DNA of 64,000 nucleotides from Maricaulis sp048268525 (GCF_048268525.1 NZ_JBLWVH010000018.1:9083-73082); one strand, 5' to 3'; shown: positions 42,657 to 51,164, counted from the stretch's first letter. Numbers and translations: made by a program. The notes: generated by a model from the letters alone, not told the origin.

Positions 42657-43883
42657 ATGCAGCGCGGCGACACCCGTGCGGGATGGGCAGGCTTGTTGGC
42701 CTTTGCCTTCGCATTCCCGTTCGGGGTCGCTGGCAGTTTGATGATCGCGCCCTGGGTGTCGATCCTCGCAATCCTTGCCTTCCCGGTTCACGCGCCATTC
42801 TGGCGCCCCGAGCGGACACCCTGGGCGCTGTATGGGGTGGCGGCCTTTCTCGGATGGGCGTTGGTCAGCTATCTTTGGTCGCCGCATGATGACCCCGGCC
42901 AGATCTGGCGCACCGGGCTCGGTGTGCCGCTTTACATCCTGTTCGCGATCCGGGTCGGGCAGGTGGACCGGGTCTGGCAGCGACGCATCGAGGCGGCCAT
43001 GTTGTTCATGGTCATAGCCTTGGGCCTGTTCCTGTTATCGGAGGCGGTGTTTGACGGCGCTTCAACACGCGGCTTCAAGCTCGCCGCTGAAGACAATCCT
43101 GATCAATCCGAATTCGGAATCAACATATTGGTCAATCGCAGCCTCGGTCACGCCACCGTGCCGCTCTTGCTGATGTGTATGCCGGTGGCCCTGATCAGCT
43201 GGCGCGAGGGTGGACCGGTCATCGGCGTTTTCGTGCTCTTGTTGGGCGCCGTTGCATCCTTCAGCTTCGATACCGAAGTCAACATGGTTGCCTTCGTGCT
43301 GGGGTCGATCGCGGCGGCGCTGGCAGCATTCTGGCCGCGAACGATGATGGCCAGCCTGTTCGGGCTTCTGGCCGGAAGTGTCATCGTGCTGCCGCTTATC
43401 CTGCCGGGCCTCATCGATGTCCTCCCCGACAGCTGGCGGGCGGCGCTGCCTGCCTCCTTCGAATGGCGGCTCCAGATCTGGAGCTACACGGGTGATCTGA
43501 TCCGCGAACAGCCGTGGATTGGCTATGGCCTCGACGCGTCGCGCCCGCTCAGCGGAGAGGCCGAAGTCTTTGCTTTCGGCCGCCTGCATAATGTCGAGGT
43601 CTTGCCGTTGCACCCACACAATGCCACTCTGCACGTCTGGCTTGAGACCGGGGCGGTCGGAGCCGCGCTATTGGCTGGCGTACTTGTCGCTTTGGGGGGA
43701 CGGATCGCCGCCGCACAACAGCTGTCGCGGTTGCAGGCTGTTGGCGTGGCCTGGGTGGTCGTGGTTTATGTGACTTTGATCGTATTCTCCTATGGGGTCT
43801 GGCAAGAATGGCACCAAGGGACAGTGGCGTTGGCAGCAACGAGCGTGTTCTTCCTCGCGGCCCGGAAACCGGGGCGACCGTAG
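42657..43883 (+). CDS. O-antigen ligase/polymerase-like integral membrane protein
   Basis: 408 residues with about ten to twelve membrane segments. The large periplasmic loop contains FEWRLQIWSYTGDLIREQPWIGYGLDASR, and the segment HNATLHVWLETGAVGAALLAG is typical of the Wzy_C/WaaL family (quoted ends HNATLHVWLE and TGAVG). Such proteins ligate O-antigen to lipid A-core or polymerise repeat units. It starts 15 bp after thrS. Its last 76 bases overlap the following glycosyltransferase gene in another frame, which suggests translational coupling. Confidence 0.85.
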   Translation: MQRGDTRAGWAGLLAFAFAFPFGVAGSLMIAPWVSILAILAFPVHAPFWRPERTPWALYGVAAFLGWALVSYLWSPHDDPGQIWRTGLGVPLYILFAIRVGQVDRVWQRRIEAAMLFMVIALGLFLLSEAVFDGASTRGFKLAAEDNPDQSEFGINILVNRSLGHATVPLLLMCMPVALISWREGGPVIGVFVLLLGAVASFSFDTEVNMVAFVLGSIAAALAAFWPRTMMASLFGLLAGSVIVLPLILPGLIDVLPDSWRAALPASFEWRLQIWSYTGDLIREQPWIGYGLDASRPLSGEAEVFAFGRLHNVEVLPLHPHNATLHVWLETGAVGAALLAGVLVALGGRIAAAQQLSRLQAVGVAWVVVVYVTLIVFSYGVWQEWHQGTVALAATSVFFLAARKPGRP

Positions 43884-44881
43884 AGCCACGTCTGAGTGTC
43901 GTCACCGTTTCCTGGCAAACCGGACCGCGCCTGGTCGAGGCGGTCGCGTCAATTCTGGCTGCACCCGGTGTCGATGAGTTTGTCCTCGTCAATCACGGCA
44001 ATCCTCCGGAAATGATCCAGTCCCTGCGGGCGATGGCCGCGGACAAGGACAATTTCGTACTCATCGAAACCGGCGCAAATCTCGGATTTTCTCGCGGATG
44101 CAATATCGGCGCGCAACGGGCGAGTGGTGATCTCGTCTTCTTCCTCAACCCGGACGCCGTCCTGGCGAAGGGGGTGGCCAGCCGGTTGAAGGCGTCGGCC
44201 AGGGAACTGGGCGACAGCATCTGGGCGATCGGTGCGCGGATCGTCAACGCGGATGGGAGTGAGCAGAGAGGCGGACGACGCGGGGAGCTGACGCCCTGGT
44301 CGGCGCTGATAACCTTTCTGGGACTGGATCACTTCATTCCGGCGTTCAAGGGCCTGCACCTCGAGACCGAGGCGCTACCGGATACGATCGTGCCGGTCCC
44401 CGTTGTGTCCGGCGCCGCCATGCTGATGCCACGTCGCGGTTTTTTGCAGATGGGTGGATTTGACGAGCGGTATTTCCTGCATGTCGAAGATGTCGACATT
44501 TGCCGCAAGGTGCGGGAGTGCGGTGGAACGGTGTGGTTCGAACCGCGGGCGTCGATCGTCCATTATGGCGGTACCAGCCAGTCCAGCCCGTTCTTCGTCG
44601 AGACCCACAAGGCTCTCGGATTCATCAAGTATTTCTGGAAATACTATCCGGGCGCACTCGAACGCCTGACCACCATGGCGATGATGGGACCAATTTTCGG
44701 TGCCATTTGGGGCCGGGTGGTGCTGCTTCAGCTCCGCAACCGGATTCGATTGCTCGCCCGTCGTCGCAGGGCCTTTGCCCGCTTGCGTCGCCTGGAGAAC
44801 CACCGGGTCAGCCGCCCTGCGGATGCCCGGCCGTCGAACCCGTCTAGCGCGTCGCCGGTTTCGGAAACCCGCCCGCTCTAG
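43808..44881 (+). CDS. Glycosyltransferase family 2, rhamnosyltransferase-like
   Basis: 357 residues. GT-A fold motifs: RLSVVTVSWQTGPRLVEAVAS at the start of the domain, NLGFSRGCNIGAQRASGDLVFFLNPDA with the metal-binding region (here LNPDA), and GGFDERYFLHVEDVDICRKVRECGG. These are typical of dTDP-rhamnosyl transferase-like GT2 enzymes. The N-terminal 25 residues lie within the overlap with the upstream gene. The C-terminal region has a hydrophobic segment (IFGAIWGRVVLLQLRNRIRL), so it may be membrane-associated. Its 3' end overlaps the convergent HMG-CoA lyase gene by 38 bases. Confidence 0.9.
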   Translation: MAPRDSGVGSNERVLPRGPETGATVEPRLSVVTVSWQTGPRLVEAVASILAAPGVDEFVLVNHGNPPEMIQSLRAMAADKDNFVLIETGANLGFSRGCNIGAQRASGDLVFFLNPDAVLAKGVASRLKASARELGDSIWAIGARIVNADGSEQRGGRRGELTPWSALITFLGLDHFIPAFKGLHLETEALPDTIVPVPVVSGAAMLMPRRGFLQMGGFDERYFLHVEDVDICRKVRECGGTVWFEPRASIVHYGGTSQSSPFFVETHKALGFIKYFWKYYPGALERLTTMAMMGPIFGAIWGRVVLLQLRNRIRLLARRRRAFARLRRLENHRVSRPADARPSNPSSASPVSETRPL

Positions 44882-45755
44882 ACAGGGCGCTGTCGACCGG
44901 GTGTTTCAGCCCGTCGGTCTCCAGCCATTTGGCCGTTTCGATCAGCTTGTCCAGGTCCAGCCCGGTGTCAAAGCCGCCGCGTTCGAGCATGTAGACCACA
45001 TCCTCGGTGGCCACATTGCCGGTTGCGGCCGGCGCAAACGGACAGCCGCCAATGCCGCCGACCGAGGCGTCGATGACATCGACGCCCGCCTCGATCGCGG
45101 CATGGATATTGGCCATCGCCGTATTGCGCGTGTTGTGGAAGTGCATGCGGATCTTCATGTCGCCGCTTTGCGCGCGGACAAGGTCCAGCATCCGGCGAAC
45201 CGCCCAGGGGTCCGCAACGCCGATGGTGTCACCCATGGCGAACTCGACGGCCCCCGCCGCTTTTGCTCGGGCCGCCAGTTGCGCCACGACGTTGGCATCA
45301 ACCTCGCCATCAAACGGATCACCAAAAGCCACCGACACCGTCACCGAGACCGGCACGCCTTCGTCATGGGCCAGAACGGCGATGCGGTCGAACAGGTCGG
45401 CCGTTTGCTCCGGCGTGGCGTTCTGGTTCTTCAGCCCGAAGCCGGGCGAGGCGACCATGACGTAATTGACCTCGTCGCAGCCGTTCTCGAGCGCCCGCCG
45501 CATGCCGCGCTCATTGAGCGCCAGGCCGATATATTTCACCCCGTCCTGACGCGGCACGCGCTGCATCACCGCATCGCTGTCGGCCATCGCCGGGACCAGC
45601 TTGGGATGGACAAAGCTCGCCGCCTCCATGCGACGCACACCGGCTGCGATCAGGCGCTCGATGAATTCGATCTTGGTATCCGTCGACATCATCGCCGGGT
45701 CATTCTGCAACCCGTCGCGCGGTCCGACTTCGACGATTTCAATCTTGCGGGTCAT
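44844..45755 (-). CDS. Hydroxymethylglutaryl-CoA lyase
   Basis: 303 residues from the ATG at 45755 with GAGGA upstream. It cleaves HMG-CoA to acetyl-CoA and acetoacetate in leucine breakdown. The family start VEVGPRDGLQND carries the metal-binding Asp and catalytic Arg. HFHNTRNTAMANIHAAIEAG supplies the His ligands. The signature GGIGGCPFAPAATGNVATED contains the catalytic Cys. No other leucine-degradation genes are in the window. It is wedged between glycan genes, overlapping both neighbours (38 bases with the convergent GT2, 17 with GT39 upstream). Confidence 0.94.
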   Translation of the reverse strand: MTRKIEIVEVGPRDGLQNDPAMMSTDTKIEFIERLIAAGVRRMEAASFVHPKLVPAMADSDAVMQRVPRQDGVKYIGLALNERGMRRALENGCDEVNYVMVASPGFGLKNQNATPEQTADLFDRIAVLAHDEGVPVSVTVSVAFGDPFDGEVDANVVAQLAARAKAAGAVEFAMGDTIGVADPWAVRRMLDLVRAQSGDMKIRMHFHNTRNTAMANIHAAIEAGVDVIDASVGGIGGCPFAPAATGNVATEDVVYMLERGGFDTGLDLDKLIETAKWLETDGLKHPVDSALSRAGGFPKPATR

Positions 45756-47652
45756 TGGCGGTGTCCTCTGGGGCGCAGCGGGTGAACAGGATAACCAGCA
45801 CGGTATTGGTTCCACGCGCGTAGTTGGTGCCGGATGCAAGCGTGTGGTGGCAGGCACCCAATTCTCTCATCCAGGCGAGCCGCTCGCCGCGAAGGCGGTC
45901 TGCCGCCATCCAAGGCGGCTCTTGCGGGACAGGGGAAGAGAATTCAGGCCGCCATTCGGTTGCGATCATTTCCAGTCTCAACTCATAGACCGAACGCGCC
46001 TCGGTTCTCAGATCGGCCCGTAGCTCCGCATCCCGTGACAAATCCAGCACCAACATCGTTGGCTCGTCCCGGCCTTCAGCGAACGCCAGCACTTCCTCCG
46101 CCGTCCCCAACACCGTGTCCGTACCCAGCGAGAAGGCGAGGCTGGGTTCGGTATAGCTGGACGCTGTCACGATCTCGTCCGGTGACAGGCCGGTGATCGT
46201 CTCCGAATAGGCCCGGGCGGCACGTACCTGATCGGCCAGGCGGACCGCATAAGCTTCGGCGAACGCCCCCGAACGCGCCGCAACATGCCAGCCCAGACCG
46301 GACAGGACGGCGAAGACCAGCGCCAGGGCGCCGGGGCGCAGGCGGTCGGTGGTCAGGGTCGCAGCTGACAGGGCCAGGAAGAGCGCGCCCGATCCGAACA
46401 CCCAGGCGGCGGCATATGGGTCCAGTCCCAGCTGGAAACCGCCCTCAAAGCCGGCCTGGGCGAGGCGGATGGCGTCCCAACTGGCATTATTGCCATAGGT
46501 GATGAAGACATAGGGAAGAAAGATCGCGAACACGCCCGCGCCGATCGCGAACAGGGCCCAGCCAGCCCAACGTTGCCAGTGCGCGGCCTTGCCCAGCTCG
46601 ACCAGCCCCCAGCCCGCCGCCAGCGCCAACGCCGGATAGAGCGGCAGCACATAGTGAGGCAGTTTGGTCGGCAGCAGCTCGAACAGGATCCAGGTCGGGA
46701 CCGCCCAGGCGATCAGGAAACGGGCGGCGCCGGCCATCCGGTTGTCGTGACCACGAAGCGCCGCCACAACGCGTCCAACGCCGGGGATCAGGAAAAGCGT
46801 CGCCGGGAAGAAGACGATGGGAAGAACCAGAAGATGATAGCCGGGAAGACCCCCATGTCGCTCATGGCCTGACACCAGCTTGGGACCGAGATCTCCGACC
46901 AGCGCATCGCGCAGGAACTGGCCATCGGTCGCGATCTGGATCGAGACCAGCCAGGGCAGGACAATCAGGCCGGCGAGGATCGGTCCCCACCAGACCAGGA
47001 CCGGTTTCAGCCAGGCGATCTTGCGCTCCCAGACGACCAGGGTGAGGGCGGTCACGCCGGCCACCATCGGGGTGACGGGGCCCTTGATCAGAACGCCCAG
47101 TCCGATGGCTGACCAGAACAGGAGCGCCGTTCGCCAGCCGGGCCGATCACCGCTGCGCGCATTGGCCAGGGCGGCCATCGCCAGCGTCGTGACGCCGGCC
47201 AACACCCCGTCAGTCTTGGCGATCCCGCCTTCTATGCCCAACAGGACCGTGGTCGCCAGCAGGGCGGCACCGGCAAAAGCGGCTTCGCGGCCGACCAGTC
47301 TCTGCCCGGCCCAGAAGGTGGCCAATGCGGCCAGGATCGCTCCGAGCACCGATGGCAGGCGGTAGGCCCAAATCTGGCGGTCACCGGCGTCAGACGTCAG
47401 CGCGACGGCGGCGGCCTGCAGCCAGTAGATTCCGACCGGCTTTTTGTTGCGCGGTTCGTCGAGATAATTGATTTCGACGAAATCACCCGTCTCCAGCATC
47501 TGGGCCGTGGCCTGGGCGTAGCGGCTTTCGTCCCGGTCAATGGGCGGCAGGGTGAAGACGCCGGCCAGGGCCGAGAGCGCTGCCAACAGGCCGACAATCC
47601 ACCAGGCACGTGCACCACGGGCAAGATCGGTCATCAAATCGGCTCGGACCAT
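45739..47652 (-). CDS. Glycosyltransferase family 39 (ArnT-like) membrane protein
   Basis: 637 residues from the ATG at 47652, which has GAGAGGGTG upstream. An ATG at 47730 would add 26 residues with a poor ribosome site. About twelve membrane helices. The GT39/GT83 catalytic loop follows the first helix: LPPIDRDESRYAQATAQML, with the acidic pair DRDE, and NKKPVGIYWLQ. Such enzymes move a sugar from a polyprenyl-phosphate carrier to a lipid or protein in the periplasm. The divergent GT2 at 47760 could make the polyprenyl-phosphate sugar donor, an arrangement like ArnC/ArnT. Confidence 0.88.
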   Translation of the reverse strand: MVRADLMTDLARGARAWWIVGLLAALSALAGVFTLPPIDRDESRYAQATAQMLETGDFVEINYLDEPRNKKPVGIYWLQAAAVALTSDAGDRQIWAYRLPSVLGAILAALATFWAGQRLVGREAAFAGAALLATTVLLGIEGGIAKTDGVLAGVTTLAMAALANARSGDRPGWRTALLFWSAIGLGVLIKGPVTPMVAGVTALTLVVWERKIAWLKPVLVWWGPILAGLIVLPWLVSIQIATDGQFLRDALVGDLGPKLVSGHERHGGLPGYHLLVLPIVFFPATLFLIPGVGRVVAALRGHDNRMAGAARFLIAWAVPTWILFELLPTKLPHYVLPLYPALALAAGWGLVELGKAAHWQRWAGWALFAIGAGVFAIFLPYVFITYGNNASWDAIRLAQAGFEGGFQLGLDPYAAAWVFGSGALFLALSAATLTTDRLRPGALALVFAVLSGLGWHVAARSGAFAEAYAVRLADQVRAARAYSETITGLSPDEIVTASSYTEPSLAFSLGTDTVLGTAEEVLAFAEGRDEPTMLVLDLSRDAELRADLRTEARSVYELRLEMIATEWRPEFSSPVPQEPPWMAADRLRGERLAWMRELGACHHTLASGTNYARGTNTVLVILFTRCAPEDTANDPQD

Positions 47653-47759
47653 GTCCGCCAACACCCTCTCTTCGAGCGCGGGATGAGAAATCCCTCGCGT
47701 CTTCAGTGAAACCCGGTATGTAACGAGCATCCTGTTATCGCAAGCTCAAGCAGACACCT

Positions 47760-48506
47760 ATGAGCCAATCCGCGCCAAATTCTCCCGATATTTCCGTTGT
47801 TGTCCCGGCCTATAACGAGGCCGGCAATGTCGTGCCGCTGGCGCGAGAAATCGCGACGGCGCTGGCCGGTCGCGATTTCGAAATCCTGTTCGTGGACGAC
47901 TGTTCGACTGACACCACCCGCCAGGAACTGGTCGACGCCAAGGCTGAGCTTCCGATGCTCAGGGTGATCGCGCACCGTCACAATGCGGGCCAGTCACGCT
48001 CGGTGCGGACCGGTATCATGCATGCGCGTGGAACGGTGGTGTGTACCGTGGATGGCGATGGCCAGAACCCGCCGGTGGACCTGCCCACCGTGATCGATGC
48101 GCTGACACGTGCCGATGCTCCGGCCAATCTGGGCCTGGTCGGCGGCGACCGTTCGGCCAACCGTCAGGACTCGGCCTGGAAGAAATTCGCCTCACGCTTC
48201 GGCAATGGTCTGCGCAAGGCCATGCTCAATGATAATTGCAATGATACCGGCTGTGGTCTGAAGGCCTTCAAGCGGTCGGCCTATCTCGAGCTGCCCTTCT
48301 TTGATCACCAGCACCGGTTCCTGCCAGCCCTGATGATCCGCGAGGGATATGTGTGCGAATTCAGGCCGGTTACCCATCGTCATCGCACCATCGGAACGTC
48401 GAAATATACGAATTTTGGCCGTCTTTTCGCCTCACTGACAGACATGATGGGCGTGATGTGGTTAAATTCACGCGCGCGCAATTCTCGCGGCAGCGATGAA
48501 GTCTGA
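47760..48506 (+). CDS. Polyprenyl-phosphate glycosyltransferase (GT2, DPM1-like)
   Basis: 248 residues. GT-A motifs ISVVVPAYNEAGNVVPLAREI, ILFVDDCSTDTTRQEL and VCTVDGDGQNPPVDLP are present (the last is the donor/metal site). GCGLKAFKRSAYLELPFF is typical of dolichol- or polyprenyl-phosphate mannosyltransferase relatives. It probably attaches a sugar, mannose being plausible given manC, to polyprenyl phosphate on the cytoplasmic side. There are no C-terminal membrane helices, so it is the short soluble form. Divergent from GT39. Confidence 0.9.
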   Translation: MSQSAPNSPDISVVVPAYNEAGNVVPLAREIATALAGRDFEILFVDDCSTDTTRQELVDAKAELPMLRVIAHRHNAGQSRSVRTGIMHARGTVVCTVDGDGQNPPVDLPTVIDALTRADAPANLGLVGGDRSANRQDSAWKKFASRFGNGLRKAMLNDNCNDTGCGLKAFKRSAYLELPFFDHQHRFLPALMIREGYVCEFRPVTHRHRTIGTSKYTNFGRLFASLTDMMGVMWLNSRARNSRGSDEV

Positions 48507-48567
48507 GCGACGCAACTTGTTTTCGAAGCGAGTCAGGTGACCGCTTCACAACCGGGGAGAGTGTCCG

Positions 48568-49056
48568 ATGGCCGGTGGCGGGGATAACGGCGTATTGTTA
48601 GGTATGACGGCGGCCAATCAAGCCCAGAGACGGGGCGGTCGCGGCAATGGGGGAGGTTCCATGTTCAACGTATTTCCACTTTTGATCATTCCGGTGGTCA
48701 TCTACACGATTGTTGCCTACACGACCGGCGCTGACATGAGCGAAGGCCTGTTCGAGGTGAACATGGTGTCCGGCACGCTGGCCATTTCGAAGGGTGATCT
48801 TCTGGTCATTCTCGGCATGATCATGCTCTTCATGGAGCTCATCAAGGCGGCCGGATCGGGCACTGCGACGATCATCAATCACGGCCTGTCGATGATGATC
48901 TTTGTCATCGCCATGGCGCTGTTCCTGCTGGTCGGTCACTTTGCGACCTCGACCTTCTTCCTGCTGACGCTGATGGCCCTGATGGACACCGTTGCCGGTT
49001 TCGTCGTCACCATCGTGGCAGCCCGTCGCGACCTTGCGGTCGGCGGCGAAGGCTGA
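48568..49056 (+). CDS. Four-helix inner-membrane protein of unknown function
   Basis: Up to 162 residues. Two starts have good ribosome sites: 48568 (GGGGAGAGTG) gives a Gly/Arg/Gln-rich 31-residue leader, and 48661 (GGGGGAGG) starts directly at MFNVFPLLIIPVV for a 131-residue product. Four hydrophobic helices follow (FPLLIIPVVIYTIVAY, LVILGMIMLFMELIKA, MMIFVIAMALFLLVG, FFLLTLMALMDTVAGFVVT). I do not recognise the family. It is convergent with the CtrA-box operon, meeting it at the base after its stop. Confidence 0.75.
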   Translation: MAGGGDNGVLLGMTAANQAQRRGGRGNGGGSMFNVFPLLIIPVVIYTIVAYTTGADMSEGLFEVNMVSGTLAISKGDLLVILGMIMLFMELIKAAGSGTATIINHGLSMMIFVIAMALFLLVGHFATSTFFLLTLMALMDTVAGFVVTIVAARRDLAVGGEG

Positions 49057-49143
49057 TCAGAGCAGAACGAAAAGCAGTCCGGCGCCAAGGCTCACATCGA
49101 GCCAGAAGCCATAGCGCCGGGCCCGGGCAACAGCGATTGTCAT
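49057..49143 (-). CDS. 28-residue membrane peptide, translationally coupled
   Basis: An ATG at 49143 overlaps the stop of the preceding gene as ATGA, and GGGAG sits eight bases before it. The 28-codon frame begins MTIAVARARRYGFWL and ends DVSLGAGLLFVLL: a basic start followed by a single hydrophobic segment, like many small bacterial membrane peptides. The stop lies one base from the end of the convergent membrane-protein gene. The coupling and ribosome site argue that it is real, but no homology can be checked here. Confidence 0.5.
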   Translation of the reverse strand: MTIAVARARRYGFWLDVSLGAGLLFVLL

Positions 49144-49469
49144 GCGCGCCGCTCCCACATCGGGGGCGGCGTTTGCTTGTCGCTGGCGGCGGCATAGGTG
49201 CGGCGGAAGCGCTCGATCTCGCTGGCTTCCGCCTTGAGACCGCGACGCGGGGCGTCACCGATGATCTGGACCATGACTTCCGCCGTGGCAGGACGGGCCC
49301 TCACAAACGAACGGTCGCTGTCGCGCTCGGACGTTTGCGGGGTCGGGACGGTGACGAGGGCCCGGTCCTGCCGCGGCGGACGATCCTGCGAACCGCGCAC
49401 ACGAGCGGCCGGCTCAATACGCCGGCTGGTCGGGGTCGGGACAGAATATGCGCTGCGGATCGTGGTCAT
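49140..49469 (-). CDS. Hypothetical protein with a CtrA-type box, 109 aa
   Basis: Not recognised. The first 60 residues are Pro/Arg/Thr-rich and probably disordered. The C-terminal part (AEVMVQIIGDAPRRGLKAEASEIERFRRTYAAAS) looks folded and helical. A GGAGAGGG ribosome site precedes the ATG. A perfect TTAA-N7-TTAAC box lies 31 bp upstream, with a GANTC methylation site beside it, so cell-cycle control is likely. It is followed by the coupled 28-residue membrane peptide. No signal peptide. Confidence 0.68.
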   Translation of the reverse strand: MTTIRSAYSVPTPTSRRIEPAARVRGSQDRPPRQDRALVTVPTPQTSERDSDRSFVRARPATAEVMVQIIGDAPRRGLKAEASEIERFRRTYAAASDKQTPPPMWERRA

Positions 49470-49500
49470 GCCCTCTCCATCGCAAGCCGGATGCCAACTC

Positions 49501-49516
49501 TTAATGAGAAGTTAAC
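49501..49516. promoter_or_regulatory. CtrA-type box with adjacent GANTC site
   Basis: TTAA (49501-49504), seven bases, TTAAC (49512-49516) is an exact match to the CtrA consensus TTAA-N7-TTAAC. GATTC at 49520-49524 is a CcrM (GANTC) methylation site. The box is 31 bp before the start at 49469. A half site (TTAACC) lies at 49611-49616. Confidence 0.7.
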
Positions 49517-49559
49517 CACGATTCTGGCCGCAATTGCGGCGTTTTGGGCAGATCGCAAA

Positions 49560-49588
49560 GCAAAACCGGCCCGCGAGGCGGGCCGGTT
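49560..49588 (-). terminator. Rho-independent terminator of phaR
   Basis: AACCGGCCCGC (49564-49574), loop GAG, GCGGGCCGGTT (49578-49588), followed on the minus strand by TTTT. It lies about 70 bases after the phaR stop. Confidence 0.8.
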
Positions 49589-49660
49589 GGCTCATTTCGG
49601 TACGATTTTGTTAACCCTGTGAGGGGGTTGTGCCAGGTGCGCGCCGAGCGGCCCCGGCGA

Positions 49661-50272
49661 TCACTTCTTGTCGAGCAATTCGTCCATCTTGGCCCGCAGG
49701 CCATCGAGCTCCTCGCGCAGGGCCGACAGGTCCTCCGGCTTTCCGGCTGGGGCGTTATCGTCGGTCGCCGTGTCTGGCGCTGCGCCGGCGCCGGGCATGG
49801 AACCGGCCTGGAAGGGCGTGAACATCCGCATCGTCTGGCCGAACAATTCCATATTGCGGCGGGTCTGCTCCTCCAGCATGGCCATGGTGGCCTGAGGTGA
49901 GCTCATTGCGTCGGTCATCTTGTCGCGAAACTCTTCCTGCTGCTGCGAGAACGAGTTCATCGACATTTGCAGATAGCCTGGAACGACGCTCTGCAGGCTG
50001 TCACCGTAGAAGCCGATCAGCTGTCGCAGGAAATCCACGGGCAGGAGATTGGCGCCGCGGGATTCCTCCTCGAAAATGATCTGGGCCAGCACACCGCGCG
50101 TCAGGTCATCGCCGCTCTTGGCGTCGACGACCTGGAAATCGGTACCCTTCTTGACCAGGTCACGCAGGTAATCGAGCGTCACATACTGGCTGGTAGAGGT
50201 GTCGTAGAGGCGGCGGTTCGCGTACTTCTTGATTACGATGCCCGCGGCTTTGCCGGTCGATTTTGTCACCAC
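49661..50272 (-). CDS. phaR: PHA synthesis repressor PhaR
   Basis: 203 residues. The N-terminal PHB-accumulation DNA-binding domain reads IVIKKYANRRLYDTSTSQYVTL and is unmistakable in KKYANRRLYDT. The second domain (GVLAQIIFEEESRGANLLP, LRQLIGFYGDSLQSVVPGYL) follows. The tail is Met/Gln-rich and ends in a coiled coil (LREELDGLRAKMDELLDKK). PhaR represses phasin and PHA genes until it binds nascent polymer granules. It is divergent from phaB across 166 bp, where its operator may lie. No phaC or phaA is present in the window. Confidence 0.95.
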   Translation of the reverse strand: MVTKSTGKAAGIVIKKYANRRLYDTSTSQYVTLDYLRDLVKKGTDFQVVDAKSGDDLTRGVLAQIIFEEESRGANLLPVDFLRQLIGFYGDSLQSVVPGYLQMSMNSFSQQQEEFRDKMTDAMSSPQATMAMLEEQTRRNMELFGQTMRMFTPFQAGSMPGAGAAPDTATDDNAPAGKPEDLSALREELDGLRAKMDELLDKK

Positions 50273-50333
50273 ATACTCCCCTGTTTGCGCCGAAAATATT
50301 GTCGGGATTGTTTTGCGTTCGACTTGGGCGCAC

Positions 50334-50347
50334 TACATTTTCATGTA
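50334..50347. promoter_or_regulatory. Palindrome between phaR and phaB
   Basis: TACAT-TTTC-ATGTA is a 14 bp inverted repeat in the divergent promoter region, 62 bp from the phaR start and 92 bp from the phaB start. It could be a regulator site, possibly PhaR, but I know no consensus that it matches. Confidence 0.35.
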
Positions 50348-50438
50348 AGGGTTTACGCGCTCAAGGTGGTGTGCTGCAAGCGCGAACGCTATTGGCTTCA
50401 CTGTCGGTGCGAAACGGACAGGTTTCGGGGGGATGATC

Positions 50439-51164
50439 ATGACACGAACGGCTTTGGTTACAGGTGGTACGCGCGGAATCGGTGCAGCCATCAGCGTCGC
50501 GTTGAAATCTGCAGGCCACACAGTGATAGCGAACTATGCCGGCAATGAAGTCGTGGCCCGCAAGTTTGCTGACGAGACCGGTATCAAGGCCGTCAAGTTT
50601 GACGTCGGCAGCTTTGAATCAAGCGCTGCCGGAATGGCCGACGCCGAGAGCCTGGCCGGCGCACCGATCGACATTCTGGTCAATAATGCCGGGATCACCC
50701 GCGACACGATGTTCCACAAGATGAGCCAGTCCCAGTGGGACGAGGTGATCAATGTCGATTTGGGATCCATGTTCAACGTGACCCGCCCATTGATCGATGG
50801 CCTGCGTGAGCGCGGCTGGGGCCGGATTATCAATATCTCGTCGATCAATGGCCAGAAGGGCCAGATGGGCCAGGTGAACTACTCCGCCGCCAAGGCCGGT
50901 GTGATCGGCTTCACCAAGGCGCTGGCCCAGGAAACGGCCCGCAAGGGGATCACCGTCAACTGCATCACGCCAGGTTATATCAACACCGAGATGGTCGCCG
51001 CGGTCCCGGAAAAAGTGCTGGAGAGCATTGTTGCGGGCATTCCGGTCGGACGCCTTGGAGAGGCCGACGAGATCGGCGCGCTTTGCGTCTATCTGGCGAG
51101 CGAGGAGGCGGGATTTGTGACCGGCTCGACGCTGACGATCAATGGCGGCCAGTACCTCGCCTGA
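50439..51164 (+). CDS. phaB: Acetoacetyl-CoA reductase
   Basis: 241-residue short-chain dehydrogenase. The NADPH-binding motif TGGTRGIG is near the N-terminus and NNAGITRD follows. The catalytic Ser (ISSINGQKGQMGQVNYS) and Tyr-x-x-x-Lys (YSAAKAG) are present. The GQKGQMGQ segment is typical of PhaB, which reduces acetoacetyl-CoA to 3-hydroxybutyryl-CoA for polyhydroxybutyrate. The ATG at 50439 is best spaced from GGGGGGA; an ATG six bases earlier is possible. Pairing with phaR supports the assignment over FabG. Confidence 0.93.
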   Translation: MTRTALVTGGTRGIGAAISVALKSAGHTVIANYAGNEVVARKFADETGIKAVKFDVGSFESSAAGMADAESLAGAPIDILVNNAGITRDTMFHKMSQSQWDEVINVDLGSMFNVTRPLIDGLRERGWGRIINISSINGQKGQMGQVNYSAAKAGVIGFTKALAQETARKGITVNCITPGYINTEMVAAVPEKVLESIVAGIPVGRLGEADEIGALCVYLASEEAGFVTGSTLTINGGQYLA

